A stretch of DNA of 64,000 bases from the NCBI RefSeq assembly GCF_026616195.1, contig NZ_JANHDH010000001.1:372001-436000 (forward strand), given 5' to 3'. The first letter of the stretch is position 1. Every line of letters starts with the position of its first letter. The DNA is from Haloarchaeobius amylolyticus. Its GTDB lineage: Archaea; Halobacteriota; Halobacteria; Halobacteriales; Natrialbaceae. The translations under genes were made by a program, and so were the position numbers. A model generated the notes under the pieces. It had not been told where the DNA came from, did not search any database, and saw only the letters and a program-made list of their open reading frames with translations. Below are positions 33,675-41,585 of this stretch, piece by piece.

Positions 33675-34514
33675 ATGATACCGCCTATCGCATCGAACTT
33701 CGTCGCGGGCGAGACACCCGCCGCCGCCATCGAGCACGCCGAACAGACCTCGACGCGTGACGTGGGCTGCATCCTGAACCTGCTCGGCGAGCACTACGAG
33801 GAGCGCCCGCCCGCGGACGCGGACGCCGACGAATACGTCGAGCTGGTCGCCGACATCGCAACCAGTCCGGCGACGGCGTGCGTCTCCGTCAAGCCGTCCC
33901 AGATCGGGCTCGACCTCGGCGACGACGTGTTCGCGGAGAACTTAGAACGCATCGCGATGGCCGGCGCCGAGCACGACGTGTTCGTCTGGGTCGACATGGA
34001 GGACCACACGACCACGGACGCGACGCTGGACGCGGTCGAGGAACTCGGGCACGCGACCGACGGGAACGTCGGCGTCTGCGTGCAGGCGAACCTCAAGCGC
34101 ACGCCCGAGGACCTCGAACGCCTCGCCGAGGTCCCGGGGAAGGTCCGCCTCGTGAAGGGCGCCTACGACGAACCGAAGTCGGTCGCGTACAAGAAGAAGG
34201 CCCGCGTGGACGAGCAGTACCGCGACCTGCTGGAGTACATGTTCCGGGAGTTCGACGACGGCGTCGCCGTCGGCAGCCACGACCCAGAGATGATCTCGTT
34301 CGCGCGCGACCTCCACGCCGAGTACGGCACCCCCTACGAGGTGCAGATGCTCATGGGCGTGCGCGAGAGCGCGCAGTTCGACCTCGCCAGCGACGACGTC
34401 GAGGTCTGGCAGTACGTCCCCTACGGCGACAAGTGGTTCCAGTACTTCTACCGCCGGGTCCGCGAGCGCAAGTCGAACGCCCTGTTCGCGCTGCGGGCCG
34501 TGCTGACCGGGTAG
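33675..34514 (+). CDS. putA: Proline dehydrogenase
   Basis: A 279-aa FAD-dependent enzyme that oxidises L-proline to pyrroline-5-carboxylate and passes electrons to the membrane chain. The TIM-barrel motifs are in place: CVSVKPSQIGLDLG, VFVWVDMEDHTTTD, VCVQANLKRTPEDL, VRLVKGAYDEP and the C-terminal YVPYGDKWFQYFYRRVRERK that carries substrate-binding Arg residues. The length is that of the short monofunctional form (about 280-310 aa), without the P5C dehydrogenase half. It is divergent from the liv2 importer across a perfect palindrome, so proline or a related amino acid could be imported and oxidised together. Confidence 0.93.
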   Translation: MIPPIASNFVAGETPAAAIEHAEQTSTRDVGCILNLLGEHYEERPPADADADEYVELVADIATSPATACVSVKPSQIGLDLGDDVFAENLERIAMAGAEHDVFVWVDMEDHTTTDATLDAVEELGHATDGNVGVCVQANLKRTPEDLERLAEVPGKVRLVKGAYDEPKSVAYKKKARVDEQYRDLLEYMFREFDDGVAVGSHDPEMISFARDLHAEYGTPYEVQMLMGVRESAQFDLASDDVEVWQYVPYGDKWFQYFYRRVRERKSNALFALRAVLTG

Positions 34515-34599
34515 GAACGCACAGAACTGGTTCTCTTGGGCGAAATCCGCGGCCTTCCACGACCGAAACCGCGAACATCTCGACTCGCCAATAGACTGT

Positions 34600-35100
34600 A
34601 TGGTCGACCTCGAAGATCTCGTCGACGCCGTCGACGACATCGAAGACATCGTGGAGGAACTCACGGACCCGGCGGAGTTCCTCGAGGACCTCGTCGAGAA
34701 CCCGCTGCTGGTCGTGCTCGCACTCGGGGCTGCCGCCGCCGCGGTCGTCACGGTCCTGCTGGTGCTGGCGACGCTTTTGTTCCTGGTGTTCGCGGTCGGT
34801 CCCGTCGCCGTCCTCGTCACGCTCGCGGTCCTGGGACTCTTCGTGACGATGCTCGCCGTCTCCGGCTTCGTCTACCTCCGGACCGATATCCCCGCCCGCG
34901 TCCAGCGGAAGATCGACGCCGCGAAGGAACGCTCCGATACCAGCCGGAAGGAGGGCGCTGCGATGAGCGAGGAGGAGGCGATAGAGGAGCTGAAGACCCA
35001 GTACGCCGAGGGCCGACTCACCGACGCCGAGCTCGAGGACGCGCTCGAAGCGGTCTTCACCAGCGACACGCCCGAGCGAGTCGTCGAGCGAAACCGGTGA
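34600..35100 (+). CDS. Membrane protein with C-terminal SHOCT domain
   Basis: A 166-aa protein. The first 45 residues are very acidic, two long hydrophobic helices follow (PLLVVLALGAAAAAVVTVLL and VTLAVLGLFVTMLAVSGFVY), then a basic stretch (RVQRKIDAAKERS) and the short C-terminal helix pair AIEELKTQYAEGRLTDAELE, a SHOCT-type oligomerisation domain. The arrangement suggests a membrane scaffold whose SHOCT tail multimerises in the cytoplasm. The function is unknown. Its own ATG follows 85 bases after putA. Confidence 0.85.
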   Translation: MVDLEDLVDAVDDIEDIVEELTDPAEFLEDLVENPLLVVLALGAAAAAVVTVLLVLATLLFLVFAVGPVAVLVTLAVLGLFVTMLAVSGFVYLRTDIPARVQRKIDAAKERSDTSRKEGAAMSEEEAIEELKTQYAEGRLTDAELEDALEAVFTSDTPERVVERNR

Positions 35101-35313
35101 GTCCGCGGTCCTCCCCGTTCTTCCGACGGGCCGCAGTAGCTCTTCCCCTGTCGAAGGTCGTGTTCTGTCTGCAGCACGAGCGAACGGAGCTACTCGAACT
35201 CTGTCAGCAGTTCCGTGCGAGATAGAGGGGATGTGTTCAGTAGATGCTGTCCGCGACAGCCACCAGATGGGACCGATGATCGCCCTACGCTGTTCTGAAC
35301 GAACCCTGTCTCT
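35101..35313. other. Lower-GC intergenic region at the edge of the islet
   Basis: About 210 bases without a convincing gene. Base composition drops here relative to both sides and stays low through the CPBP gene. I see no transposase fragment or clear repeat, but the sequence looks like remnant DNA. Confidence 0.4.
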
Positions 35314-36120
35314 TCATCCCGATGTAACGGCGGTTTTCGACACCATCTTCCGCCCGTGCTGGAGTACAAGGGCCAAGACTATCAGCCACCACAGCCCTGC
35401 CCCGAGGACGATGGAGATGATCCCTGTACCGTCCAGCAGGCCACCAGATCCGGCGAGAACCGGACCCAGGTTCACGGTTCCATGCATCAGCATCAGCGGG
35501 AGTACGCTCCCGTCGGTTACGTTCACGAATGCCCCGAACACGATGGATGCACCGATGACGAACAGGGTATACTGGACGAAGAAGACCGGTTCGAGGCGGT
35601 ACTGTTCATGGCCGATGAACAGCGGGAGATGCCAGACCCACCAGAGGACGCCGATACTGAGCCCGGCGGTCAATACGGACATCGATTCCTGAACGCGTGG
35701 CTGGAGGAATCCACGCCAGCCGATCTCCTCGACACCGCCGAACAGGAGCATCTGCGCAAGAACGAACAGCACGATGATAGGCAGGCTCCCCGGCGGTGAA
35801 TACGACAGCGATCCTCCACCGAGTGCGCCGACCACGGACTGGACGTTCGTGATGAACAACGGGATGAAGAGCGCGATGCCAAATAGAGTCGGATGGAGTC
35901 GCCAGTCGAGTACGCGTCCGAGCCAATCCCCAACCGGGACATCGCTGACCCAGACGACTACGAGCGCAGCAATCGGAACGCCCCATTGCCGTCCCAGAGT
36001 GACGGGTAGTACCTCCCCCCAGTTGAAGATGTAGTAGAGTGCGTCCCACGTCCAGGTCCAGCCGAAGGCGATGAGAACGAATGCCCTGAGCTGGTGGGTG
36101 CGAGTCCACTCTCTGAGCAT
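35314..36120 (-). CDS. CPBP-family intramembrane glutamic protease (Abi/CAAX-like)
   Basis: A 268-aa membrane protein with about eight helices. The catalytic motif EEIGWRGFLQPR (EExxxR) is followed by VWWVWHLPLF, and a later MLMHGTVN supplies the second His, which are the three signatures of the CPBP family. These proteins include CAAX-like proteases and bacteriocin-immunity proteins. The gene uses more A/T-ending codons than its neighbours and sits in a lower-GC islet, suggesting it arrived by transfer. Substrate unknown. Related haloarchaeal membrane proteases influence other membrane proteins, but nothing here shows the target. Confidence 0.9.
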   Translation of the reverse strand: MLREWTRTHQLRAFVLIAFGWTWTWDALYYIFNWGEVLPVTLGRQWGVPIAALVVVWVSDVPVGDWLGRVLDWRLHPTLFGIALFIPLFITNVQSVVGALGGGSLSYSPPGSLPIIVLFVLAQMLLFGGVEEIGWRGFLQPRVQESMSVLTAGLSIGVLWWVWHLPLFIGHEQYRLEPVFFVQYTLFVIGASIVFGAFVNVTDGSVLPLMLMHGTVNLGPVLAGSGGLLDGTGIISIVLGAGLWWLIVLALVLQHGRKMVSKTAVTSG

Positions 36121-36309
36121 GTGGAATGGCTGGTATCAGCCTGTCAAAAATGTTGGTGAATGCTATCGGGTAACTCACAATATCCATTGCCGTACACGTT
36201 TCGGAACGCCGATGAGAGGCATCGAAGGCGAGTGAACCGACCGATATGTGCTCTACATTCAGCACGACCTCGTCAGACTATCAGAGAACCACCTCTTTCG
36301 GAGACCCGC
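36121..36309. other. Lower-GC spacer
   Basis: About 190 bases between two genes on the minus strand, still AT-enriched. It should contain the CPBP promoter. No gene or repeat is evident. Confidence 0.4.
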
Positions 36310-37056
36310 TCAGTTCGAGTCCGGGTCCAGAAGCTTCGACTCCGCCTTCCGGAGGTGCTCCAGCAGCGTCGTCTTCGAGACGTCGAGTTCGGCGGCGAGT
36401 TCGCGGGTCGAGACGCCGCGGGGCCACTGGTAGTAGCCGCGTTCGCGGGCGTGCTCGAACACCTCGCGCTGGGTGTCCGTCAGCGAGTCCATCCGCCAGC
36501 GCTTCTCGTTCAGGGGCGTGTCGAACGAGGTGATGCTCGCGACCTCGATGTCGGCGCCGGCCTCGTCGCGGACCGCGTCGAGTTCGGGTTCGACCTGGTC
36601 TCTGGTGCCGGAGAAGACGACCTGCCAGAACTCGCGCCCGCCCTCGATGCGGCAGGGGGCGTTGTGGACGAACCCGTGCTTGAGCAGCGTCGGGCACACC
36701 ATGTCCCGGGGGTGGTAGTCGAGGAAGAACTCGCGGGCGACGTTCCCGGGTGTCGTCGACTGGCCGGCGTAGTCGAAGCGCTCCTGGAGTTCGTGGACCT
36801 CGCCCGTGAGCCGGGACGCCTCGATGGTCGCGAGCAGTTCCTCGACCTCGCCGGTGGTCTCGCCGTAGGCGGTGAACAGCCCCCTGACGGTCTGGTCGAC
36901 GGTGCCGTCCGGCCCGTCGTAGATGGCGTGGGCGATGACCCCACCCGCCACCTCGTCGGTCGATTCACACGCCCAGCAGTTCGGGTGCCACAGGTCGAGC
37001 GTCAGCCGCGTGCCCTGGAACGTCCCCTCGTCGTTCGGCCCCACTGTCCCTGACAT
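36310..37056 (-). CDS. Bacterio-opsin-activator-type HTH regulator
   Basis: A 248-aa transcription factor. The C-terminus has the HTH_10 domain: LTDTQREVFEHARERGYYQ, then STRELAAELDVSKTTLLEHL (about residues 185-240). The N-terminal sensor half contains HPNCWACES, and MVCPTLLKHGFVHNAPC further on: four Cys and several His that could bind a metal or a redox cofactor. Haloarchaea use dozens of such regulators for light, oxygen and metabolite responses; the target here is not known. It starts 110 bases from the Xaa-Pro dipeptidase gene end on the same strand. Confidence 0.9.
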   Translation of the reverse strand: MSGTVGPNDEGTFQGTRLTLDLWHPNCWACESTDEVAGGVIAHAIYDGPDGTVDQTVRGLFTAYGETTGEVEELLATIEASRLTGEVHELQERFDYAGQSTTPGNVAREFFLDYHPRDMVCPTLLKHGFVHNAPCRIEGGREFWQVVFSGTRDQVEPELDAVRDEAGADIEVASITSFDTPLNEKRWRMDSLTDTQREVFEHARERGYYQWPRGVSTRELAAELDVSKTTLLEHLRKAESKLLDPDSN

Positions 37057-37166
37057 TGTAGTGGGGACTGTGCCGAAACCTCAAGAGTATGTTGCCAACA
37101 GTTCACATACTTTCATATTCATACTGCCATTGAAGTCGCCGCCGCGCGAGATGCCCCGTCCAGCCG

Positions 37167-38276
37167 TCAGAGCGGTTCCCACGTCCGCGGCGACTGGTTG
37201 AGTCGCTCGCAGCCGTCCGCGGTGACGACGATGAGGTCCTCGATGCGGACGCCGAACTCGCCGTCGAGGTAGATGCCGGGCTCGACCGAGAACACCATCC
37301 CCGGTTCGAGTTCGAGGTCGTTCCCCTCGACGATGTAGGGCGGTTCGTGCACGTCGAGGCCGACGCCGTGGCCGGTCCGGTGGATGAACTGCTCGCCGTA
37401 GCCCGCCTCCTCGATGACCTCGCGGGCGGCGCGGTCGACCGCCTGTGCCTCGACGCCCGGTTCGACCGCCGCCACGCCCGCCTCCAGTGCGTCGCGGACG
37501 ATGGCGTGGACCGCCTCGAACCGGTCCGGGGGGTCGCCCGCGAAGACGACGGTCCGGGTCTGGTCGCCGGGGTAGTGGTCGACGTACGCCCCGAAGTCCA
37601 GCACGACGGGGTCCCCGCGCTGAATCTCGCGGTCGCCGTGGCTGTGGTGGGGTTTCGCGCCGTTCGGCCCCGAGCCGGCGATGACGTCGAACGCGAGGCC
37701 GTCGCCACCCATGCCCGCGAGGGTCGACTCGACCTCCTCGGCGAGTTCGCGCTCGGTCAGCCCGATGGCCGCGCTCCCGAGCTTGCGGACCTCCTCGCTC
37801 GCCTGGTCGGCCACCTCGGCGGCCCGCCGGAGGGCGTCGAGTTCGGTCTCGTCCTTGCGCAGGCGCAGGTCGTCGAACACCTCGCTGGCCAGCCCGAAGG
37901 TCGCCTCGGGCAGGGCGGCCTCGAGGTCCTGCGTGAACAGCGCCCACATCGTGTCGTCGACGAGGAGGTGCCGGCCCCAGAGGTCGAGTTCCTCGGCGAC
38001 GGTCTCGACCGCCGCGACGGGGTCGTCGCCGTCGCCCCACGTTCTGACATCTGTGACCCACGACTCGTCGCGGATCTGGGAGGCGTACAGCTCCGGGACG
38101 AGGAAGACCGGGTCGCCGGTCGCGGGGACGAACAGGAACAGGTGGCGCTCGGCCGGTTCCTCGTGGAACCCGCTCGCGTAGTACAGGTTCGGACTGGGGA
38201 ACAGTACGGCGGCGGCCGCGTCGACCGATTCGAGACGGTCCTGACACGCACGCGCTCGTCGCTCGAAGTCGTTCAT
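37167..38276 (-). CDS. Xaa-Pro dipeptidase/aminopeptidase (M24B)
   Basis: A 369-aa cytoplasmic metallopeptidase that cleaves peptides next to proline. All five metal ligands of M24B are visible: Asp in VVLDFGAYVDH, Asp in YPGDQTRTVVF, His in RTGHGVGLDVHE, Glu in FSVEPGIYLDG and Glu in VRIEDLIVV. The N-terminal creatinase domain includes FPSPNLYYASGFHEEPAE. ATG at 38276 (MNDFERRARACQ) is taken rather than one 24 bases upstream. It is a useful intact comparison for the altered M24 protein at 20001. Confidence 0.93.
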   Translation of the reverse strand: MNDFERRARACQDRLESVDAAAAVLFPSPNLYYASGFHEEPAERHLFLFVPATGDPVFLVPELYASQIRDESWVTDVRTWGDGDDPVAAVETVAEELDLWGRHLLVDDTMWALFTQDLEAALPEATFGLASEVFDDLRLRKDETELDALRRAAEVADQASEEVRKLGSAAIGLTERELAEEVESTLAGMGGDGLAFDVIAGSGPNGAKPHHSHGDREIQRGDPVVLDFGAYVDHYPGDQTRTVVFAGDPPDRFEAVHAIVRDALEAGVAAVEPGVEAQAVDRAAREVIEEAGYGEQFIHRTGHGVGLDVHEPPYIVEGNDLELEPGMVFSVEPGIYLDGEFGVRIEDLIVVTADGCERLNQSPRTWEPL

Positions 38277-38432
38277 GCCACCACGTAGGTCAGGGTGCAT
38301 GAAGTAGTTCCTGTGTACCGGTTTCTCGGATGTGATGTCGCGGTGTGGAGTCGGCCGGGACGTGGCATCGAAACGTACGCTTCCATGCCGATGGGGGAAC
38401 GACTTTCACCACTCCCGGCAACAATTACGACC

Positions 38433-39440
38433 ATGAAACTCGGCACGGGACTGTTCACCTGTCAGCGGCGCCCGGACGACGACCGGAGCACGACCGAGAT
38501 CTACGACGAGATGCTCGAACTCGGCCGGACCATCGACGAGGCCGGCCTCGACAGCATGTGGGTCTCCGAGCACCACTTCACCGAGGACGAGTACCTCCCG
38601 GGGACGATGCCCTCCCTGTCCGCGCTCGCGGCCCAGACCGAGAACGTCGAGCTGGGCACCTGCATCGCGCTCGCCCCGCTGTACGACGGGGTCCGCCTCG
38701 CCGAGGACGCGGCGACCGTCGACCACATCTCCCACGACCGTCTCACCCTCGGGCTGGCCATCGGTTCGAACCCGAGCGAGTTCGAGGCGTTCGGCGTCCC
38801 CATCGAGGAGCGCGCCGACCGGCTCGCCGACCAGGTGAAGCTCCTGCGCGCCGCGTGGTCCGAGGGACCGCTCGACTACGACGCGGAGTTCCACGACATC
38901 GACCCGAGCGTGAACGTCACGCCGAAACCGGTCGACAACGACGTCCCCGTGATGCTCGGGGGCGCGGCGAAGCCGGCGGTCCGCCGGGCCGCCCGCGAGG
39001 CCGACGCGTGGTGTGCCCCCTCGAAGCTCTCCATCGGCGGGCTGAAGAAGCGCGTCGAGGACATCCGGAACGTCCGCGAGGAGGAGGACGTAGAGGGCGA
39101 CTTCGAGGTCTACGTCATCAAGCACGGCTTCGTCGCCGACTCCGAGGAGGAGGCCTGGGAGACGATGAAGCCCGGCTACTTCTACATCCAGCGCCGGTAC
39201 GCCGAACTGTTCTCCGGCGAGTCGGTCGACGAGCTCCCCGAGGACCGCAAGGAGGAACTGAAGAAGCAGGCCATCTACGGGACGCCCGAGCAGGTCACCG
39301 AGCACCTCGAACGCTACCGCGACGCGCTGGGTGACGACATCCACGTCATCTTCCGCACCTACCACCCCGGCATCGGCACCGAGACGATGAAGGAGTGCAT
39401 CCAGCGGCTCGGGAGCGAGGTCGCACCCGAGTTCCGGTAG
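38433..39440 (+). CDS. LLM-class (luciferase-like) flavin-dependent oxidoreductase
   Basis: A 335-aa TIM-barrel enzyme using FMN or coenzyme F420. It begins MKLGTGLFTCQRRPDDDRST, has SMWVSEHHFTEDEYLPGTMP at the active site, the flavin-binding LGLAIGSNPSEF, and VPVMLGGAAKPAVRRAAREA. EHHF is typical of alkanal monooxygenase-like members. Haloarchaea make F420, so either cofactor is possible. The substrate is not known. The ATG at 38433 is preferred; it follows a weakly AT-rich stretch (CAACAATTACGACC). Confidence 0.9.
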   Translation: MKLGTGLFTCQRRPDDDRSTTEIYDEMLELGRTIDEAGLDSMWVSEHHFTEDEYLPGTMPSLSALAAQTENVELGTCIALAPLYDGVRLAEDAATVDHISHDRLTLGLAIGSNPSEFEAFGVPIEERADRLADQVKLLRAAWSEGPLDYDAEFHDIDPSVNVTPKPVDNDVPVMLGGAAKPAVRRAAREADAWCAPSKLSIGGLKKRVEDIRNVREEEDVEGDFEVYVIKHGFVADSEEEAWETMKPGYFYIQRRYAELFSGESVDELPEDRKEELKKQAIYGTPEQVTEHLERYRDALGDDIHVIFRTYHPGIGTETMKECIQRLGSEVAPEFR

Positions 39441-39452
39441 TCGCCGGCCCTT

Positions 39453-39992
39453 CTATCCTTCTCGCCGTTCTCGCCACTCCTCGTCCAGCAGTCCCCAGCT
39501 CAGCAGGTCGTGGTAGCTCCCGTCGACGTACGCCTGCCTGCGGGCGGTCCCCTCGTGGGTGAACCCGGCCTTCTCCAGCACGCGCTGTGACCCCTCGTTG
39601 AGCGCGATGGTCTTCGCCTGCACCCGGTGCAGCCCCAGCGAGTCGAACGCGTACTCGAGGCCGAGTTCGACCGCGGCGGTGGCGTACCCGTCACCCGTCG
39701 CGTCGGGCAGCACGAAGTAGGAGAACGTGCAGATGCGCGACTGCCAGTGGATGCGCTTGACCTGCAGGAGCCCGACCAGCCCGTCGGCGTCGATGGCGAA
39801 GGGGACGTGCCGGTCGTCGTCCTGCCAGCCCTCGACCATGCGCTCGAAGGACCCCGGCGACTGCGGTTCGACCGTGTCGAGCATCCGCCACACGGCGGGG
39901 TCGTTCCAGCCCGCCCGGAGCGCGGGCAGGTCGTCTGGTTCGATGGGCCGGAGCGACACCCGGCCGTCGGTGAGGAAGGCGTGGTCGGTCAT
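39453..39992 (-). CDS. RimJ/RimL-type GNAT acetyltransferase
   Basis: A 179-aa cytoplasmic acetyltransferase. VSLRPIEPDDLPALRAGWND is the usual N-terminus of the RimJ/RimL group; the acetyl-CoA region ATGDGYATAAVELGLEYAF and the C-terminal NEGSQRVLEKAGFTHEGTAR complete the domain. The group acetylates N-termini of ribosomal proteins or antibiotics. The specific target is unknown. Confidence 0.9.
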   Translation of the reverse strand: MTDHAFLTDGRVSLRPIEPDDLPALRAGWNDPAVWRMLDTVEPQSPGSFERMVEGWQDDDRHVPFAIDADGLVGLLQVKRIHWQSRICTFSYFVLPDATGDGYATAAVELGLEYAFDSLGLHRVQAKTIALNEGSQRVLEKAGFTHEGTARRQAYVDGSYHDLLSWGLLDEEWRERREG

Positions 39993-40132
39993 GGGTCACG
40001 ATGGCGCGCTCGCGAGAAAGAGGCGTCGGAGTCCGCCCGGACCGGCCTGCCGGCTTCACTTGCGACGGTGGTGGGGGCAGCGCGCGCATCCGCGACCGGG
40101 AGGTTCTTTCTGCCACCCCGCGAACTCCCGCC

Positions 40133-40690
40133 ATGGGATTCCACACGTTCCCGGTCGACCGCGCCGACAAACTGGAGGACGAGTCGCGGTATCGCTACTG
40201 CTCGCGCGAGGAACTGGTCGCGTCGCTCTCGCTCTCTGGCGACGAGACGGTCGCCGACCTCGGGAGCGGGACAGGGTTCTACACCGACGACGTGGCGCCC
40301 TTCGCGGCGAAGACCTACGGCGTCGACGTCCAGAGCGAGATGCACGACGTCTACCGCGAGAAGGGCCTCCCCGAGGGCGTCGAACTCGTGACCGCCAGCA
40401 TCGGCGACCTCCCCTTCGCCGACGGTGAACTCGACGCCGCCTTCTCGACGATGACGTACCACGAGTACGCCGACGACGCGGCCCTCGCCGAGCTGGCCCG
40501 GGTCCTCGGCCCGGACGGCCGACTCGTCACGGTCGACTGGTCCGGTAACGGCGACGGCGAGTCCGGCCCGCCGACCGAGGAGCGGTTCACGCTCGAGGAG
40601 GCCATCGCCCACCACGAGAGCGCCGGCTTCACCGTCGAGACGGCGAGCGAGCGCCCCGAGACGTTCCTGCTCGCGGCGCGCCTCGACTGA
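40133..40690 (+). CDS. Class I SAM-dependent methyltransferase
   Basis: A 185-aa cytoplasmic enzyme. Motif I is TVADLGSGTGFYTDDVAP, the acidic loop is YGVDVQSEMHD, and LPFADGELDAAFSTMTYHEY carries motif II/III. A Tyr-His-Glu-Tyr in that motif is a feature of the UbiE/arsenite-methyltransferase-like group. The ATG at 40133 gives MGFHTFPVDRADKLEDESRY, a common haloarchaeal start for this small family. The substrate is unknown. Confidence 0.88.
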   Translation: MGFHTFPVDRADKLEDESRYRYCSREELVASLSLSGDETVADLGSGTGFYTDDVAPFAAKTYGVDVQSEMHDVYREKGLPEGVELVTASIGDLPFADGELDAAFSTMTYHEYADDAALAELARVLGPDGRLVTVDWSGNGDGESGPPTEERFTLEEAIAHHESAGFTVETASERPETFLLAARLD

Positions 40691-40837
40691 GCGTCACGGC
40701 CGCCCCGCCGAGAGGTGAAGTGCCCAATCGTCCACTTCTCTTCGAACACCGTGTATAATGACCTAGAAGGAACTTCATCAGTATACCTATGTTACAGGAT
40801 AACCCTTAACGGTGAGAGTTCGTTACACACTACCACG

Positions 40838-40981
40838 ATGGTACGAACCGACCCATACACACCGACCACCACGGAGTACGAGTGCGTCCGCTGTGGCGCA
40901 CGCTTCGACTCCCCACGAGCGTCCTGTGACCACCCGATGTGTCACGGGGAGATCCGGAACGTCTCGGTCTCGCGGGAGTAA
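40838..40981 (+). CDS. 47-aa rubrerythrin-like zinc-ribbon microprotein
   Basis: A small protein: MVRTDPYTPTTTEYECVRCG, then CDHPMCHGEIRNVSVSRE. CVRC and CDHPMC supply four ligands, the second pair spaced CxxxxC. It is the paralogue of the 39-aa protein at 7396-7515. A TTAACGG element at about 40805-40811 lies 27-30 bases upstream of the ATG, supporting a leaderless start here rather than further upstream. Confidence 0.85.
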   Translation: MVRTDPYTPTTTEYECVRCGARFDSPRASCDHPMCHGEIRNVSVSRE

Positions 40982-41060
40982 CGAACAGTCCGGCGACCAG
41001 CACAGGTAGCGACTCCAGTCGGGTCGCAGCACCTCGATTCTCTCTCGGTCTCGCGCCAGT

Positions 41061-41516
41061 TCAGAAGTCCGGGAGGTCCTCCGGCGGCTCGTACTCGGCC
41101 TCCCAGTCGATGTACTCCTCCTTGAGCACGTCACAGACCACCTGCCCGAGTTCGGTCAGCGAGGCGTTTATCGAGGAGACGGTGCCCCACGACTGCAGGT
41201 CGGGGTGGTACTGGCGCTCCTTCCAGTCCTCGGGGATGCCCGGCGCGTGGTAGCCGACGCGGTCCGCGAAGTCGTCCCAGAAGAAGTCGAACTCCGCGAA
41301 GAGGTCGAGGTCGCGGGCGATCTCGAACTCCTCGACCGTCAGGTCGGTGTGTTCGGCCCACTCGTTCCACGAGCGCTCCCACGCGCCCTCGTGGAGGAAG
41401 GCCTCGAGTTCCTCGCGGCGGTAGTCGGCGTCGGCGGCGACGGAGGCGTCATCGTACTCGTTCGGGTCGACGAACTCCAGTTCCGGCGGGGCCGGCGTCT
41501 CGACGGATAATCCCAT
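41061..41516 (-). CDS. Conserved haloarchaeal protein, function unknown
   Basis: A 151-aa soluble, very acidic protein rich in Trp, Tyr and Phe (DLFAEFDFFWDDFADRVGYH and the end YIDWEAEYEPPEDLPDF). It looks mostly alpha-helical, with no signal or membrane segment. ATG at 41516 follows GGATAATCC, a box close to the start. It lies just downstream of the photolyase gene on the same strand (about 70 bases), so the two could be co-transcribed. No family is recognised. Confidence 0.72.
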   Translation of the reverse strand: MGLSVETPAPPELEFVDPNEYDDASVAADADYRREELEAFLHEGAWERSWNEWAEHTDLTVEEFEIARDLDLFAEFDFFWDDFADRVGYHAPGIPEDWKERQYHPDLQSWGTVSSINASLTELGQVVCDVLKEEYIDWEAEYEPPEDLPDF

Positions 41517-41585
41517 ACCCGGCCATACGGACCCGTCGAGGATAAGGATACGCGACACCGGTCCGGCGGTCGGGCAGGTCGTCGG

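Noticed and set aside
35101-35313. Insertion-sequence remnant
   Set aside because: The region is AT-richer and looks foreign, but I could find no transposase coding fragment or terminal inverted repeats.
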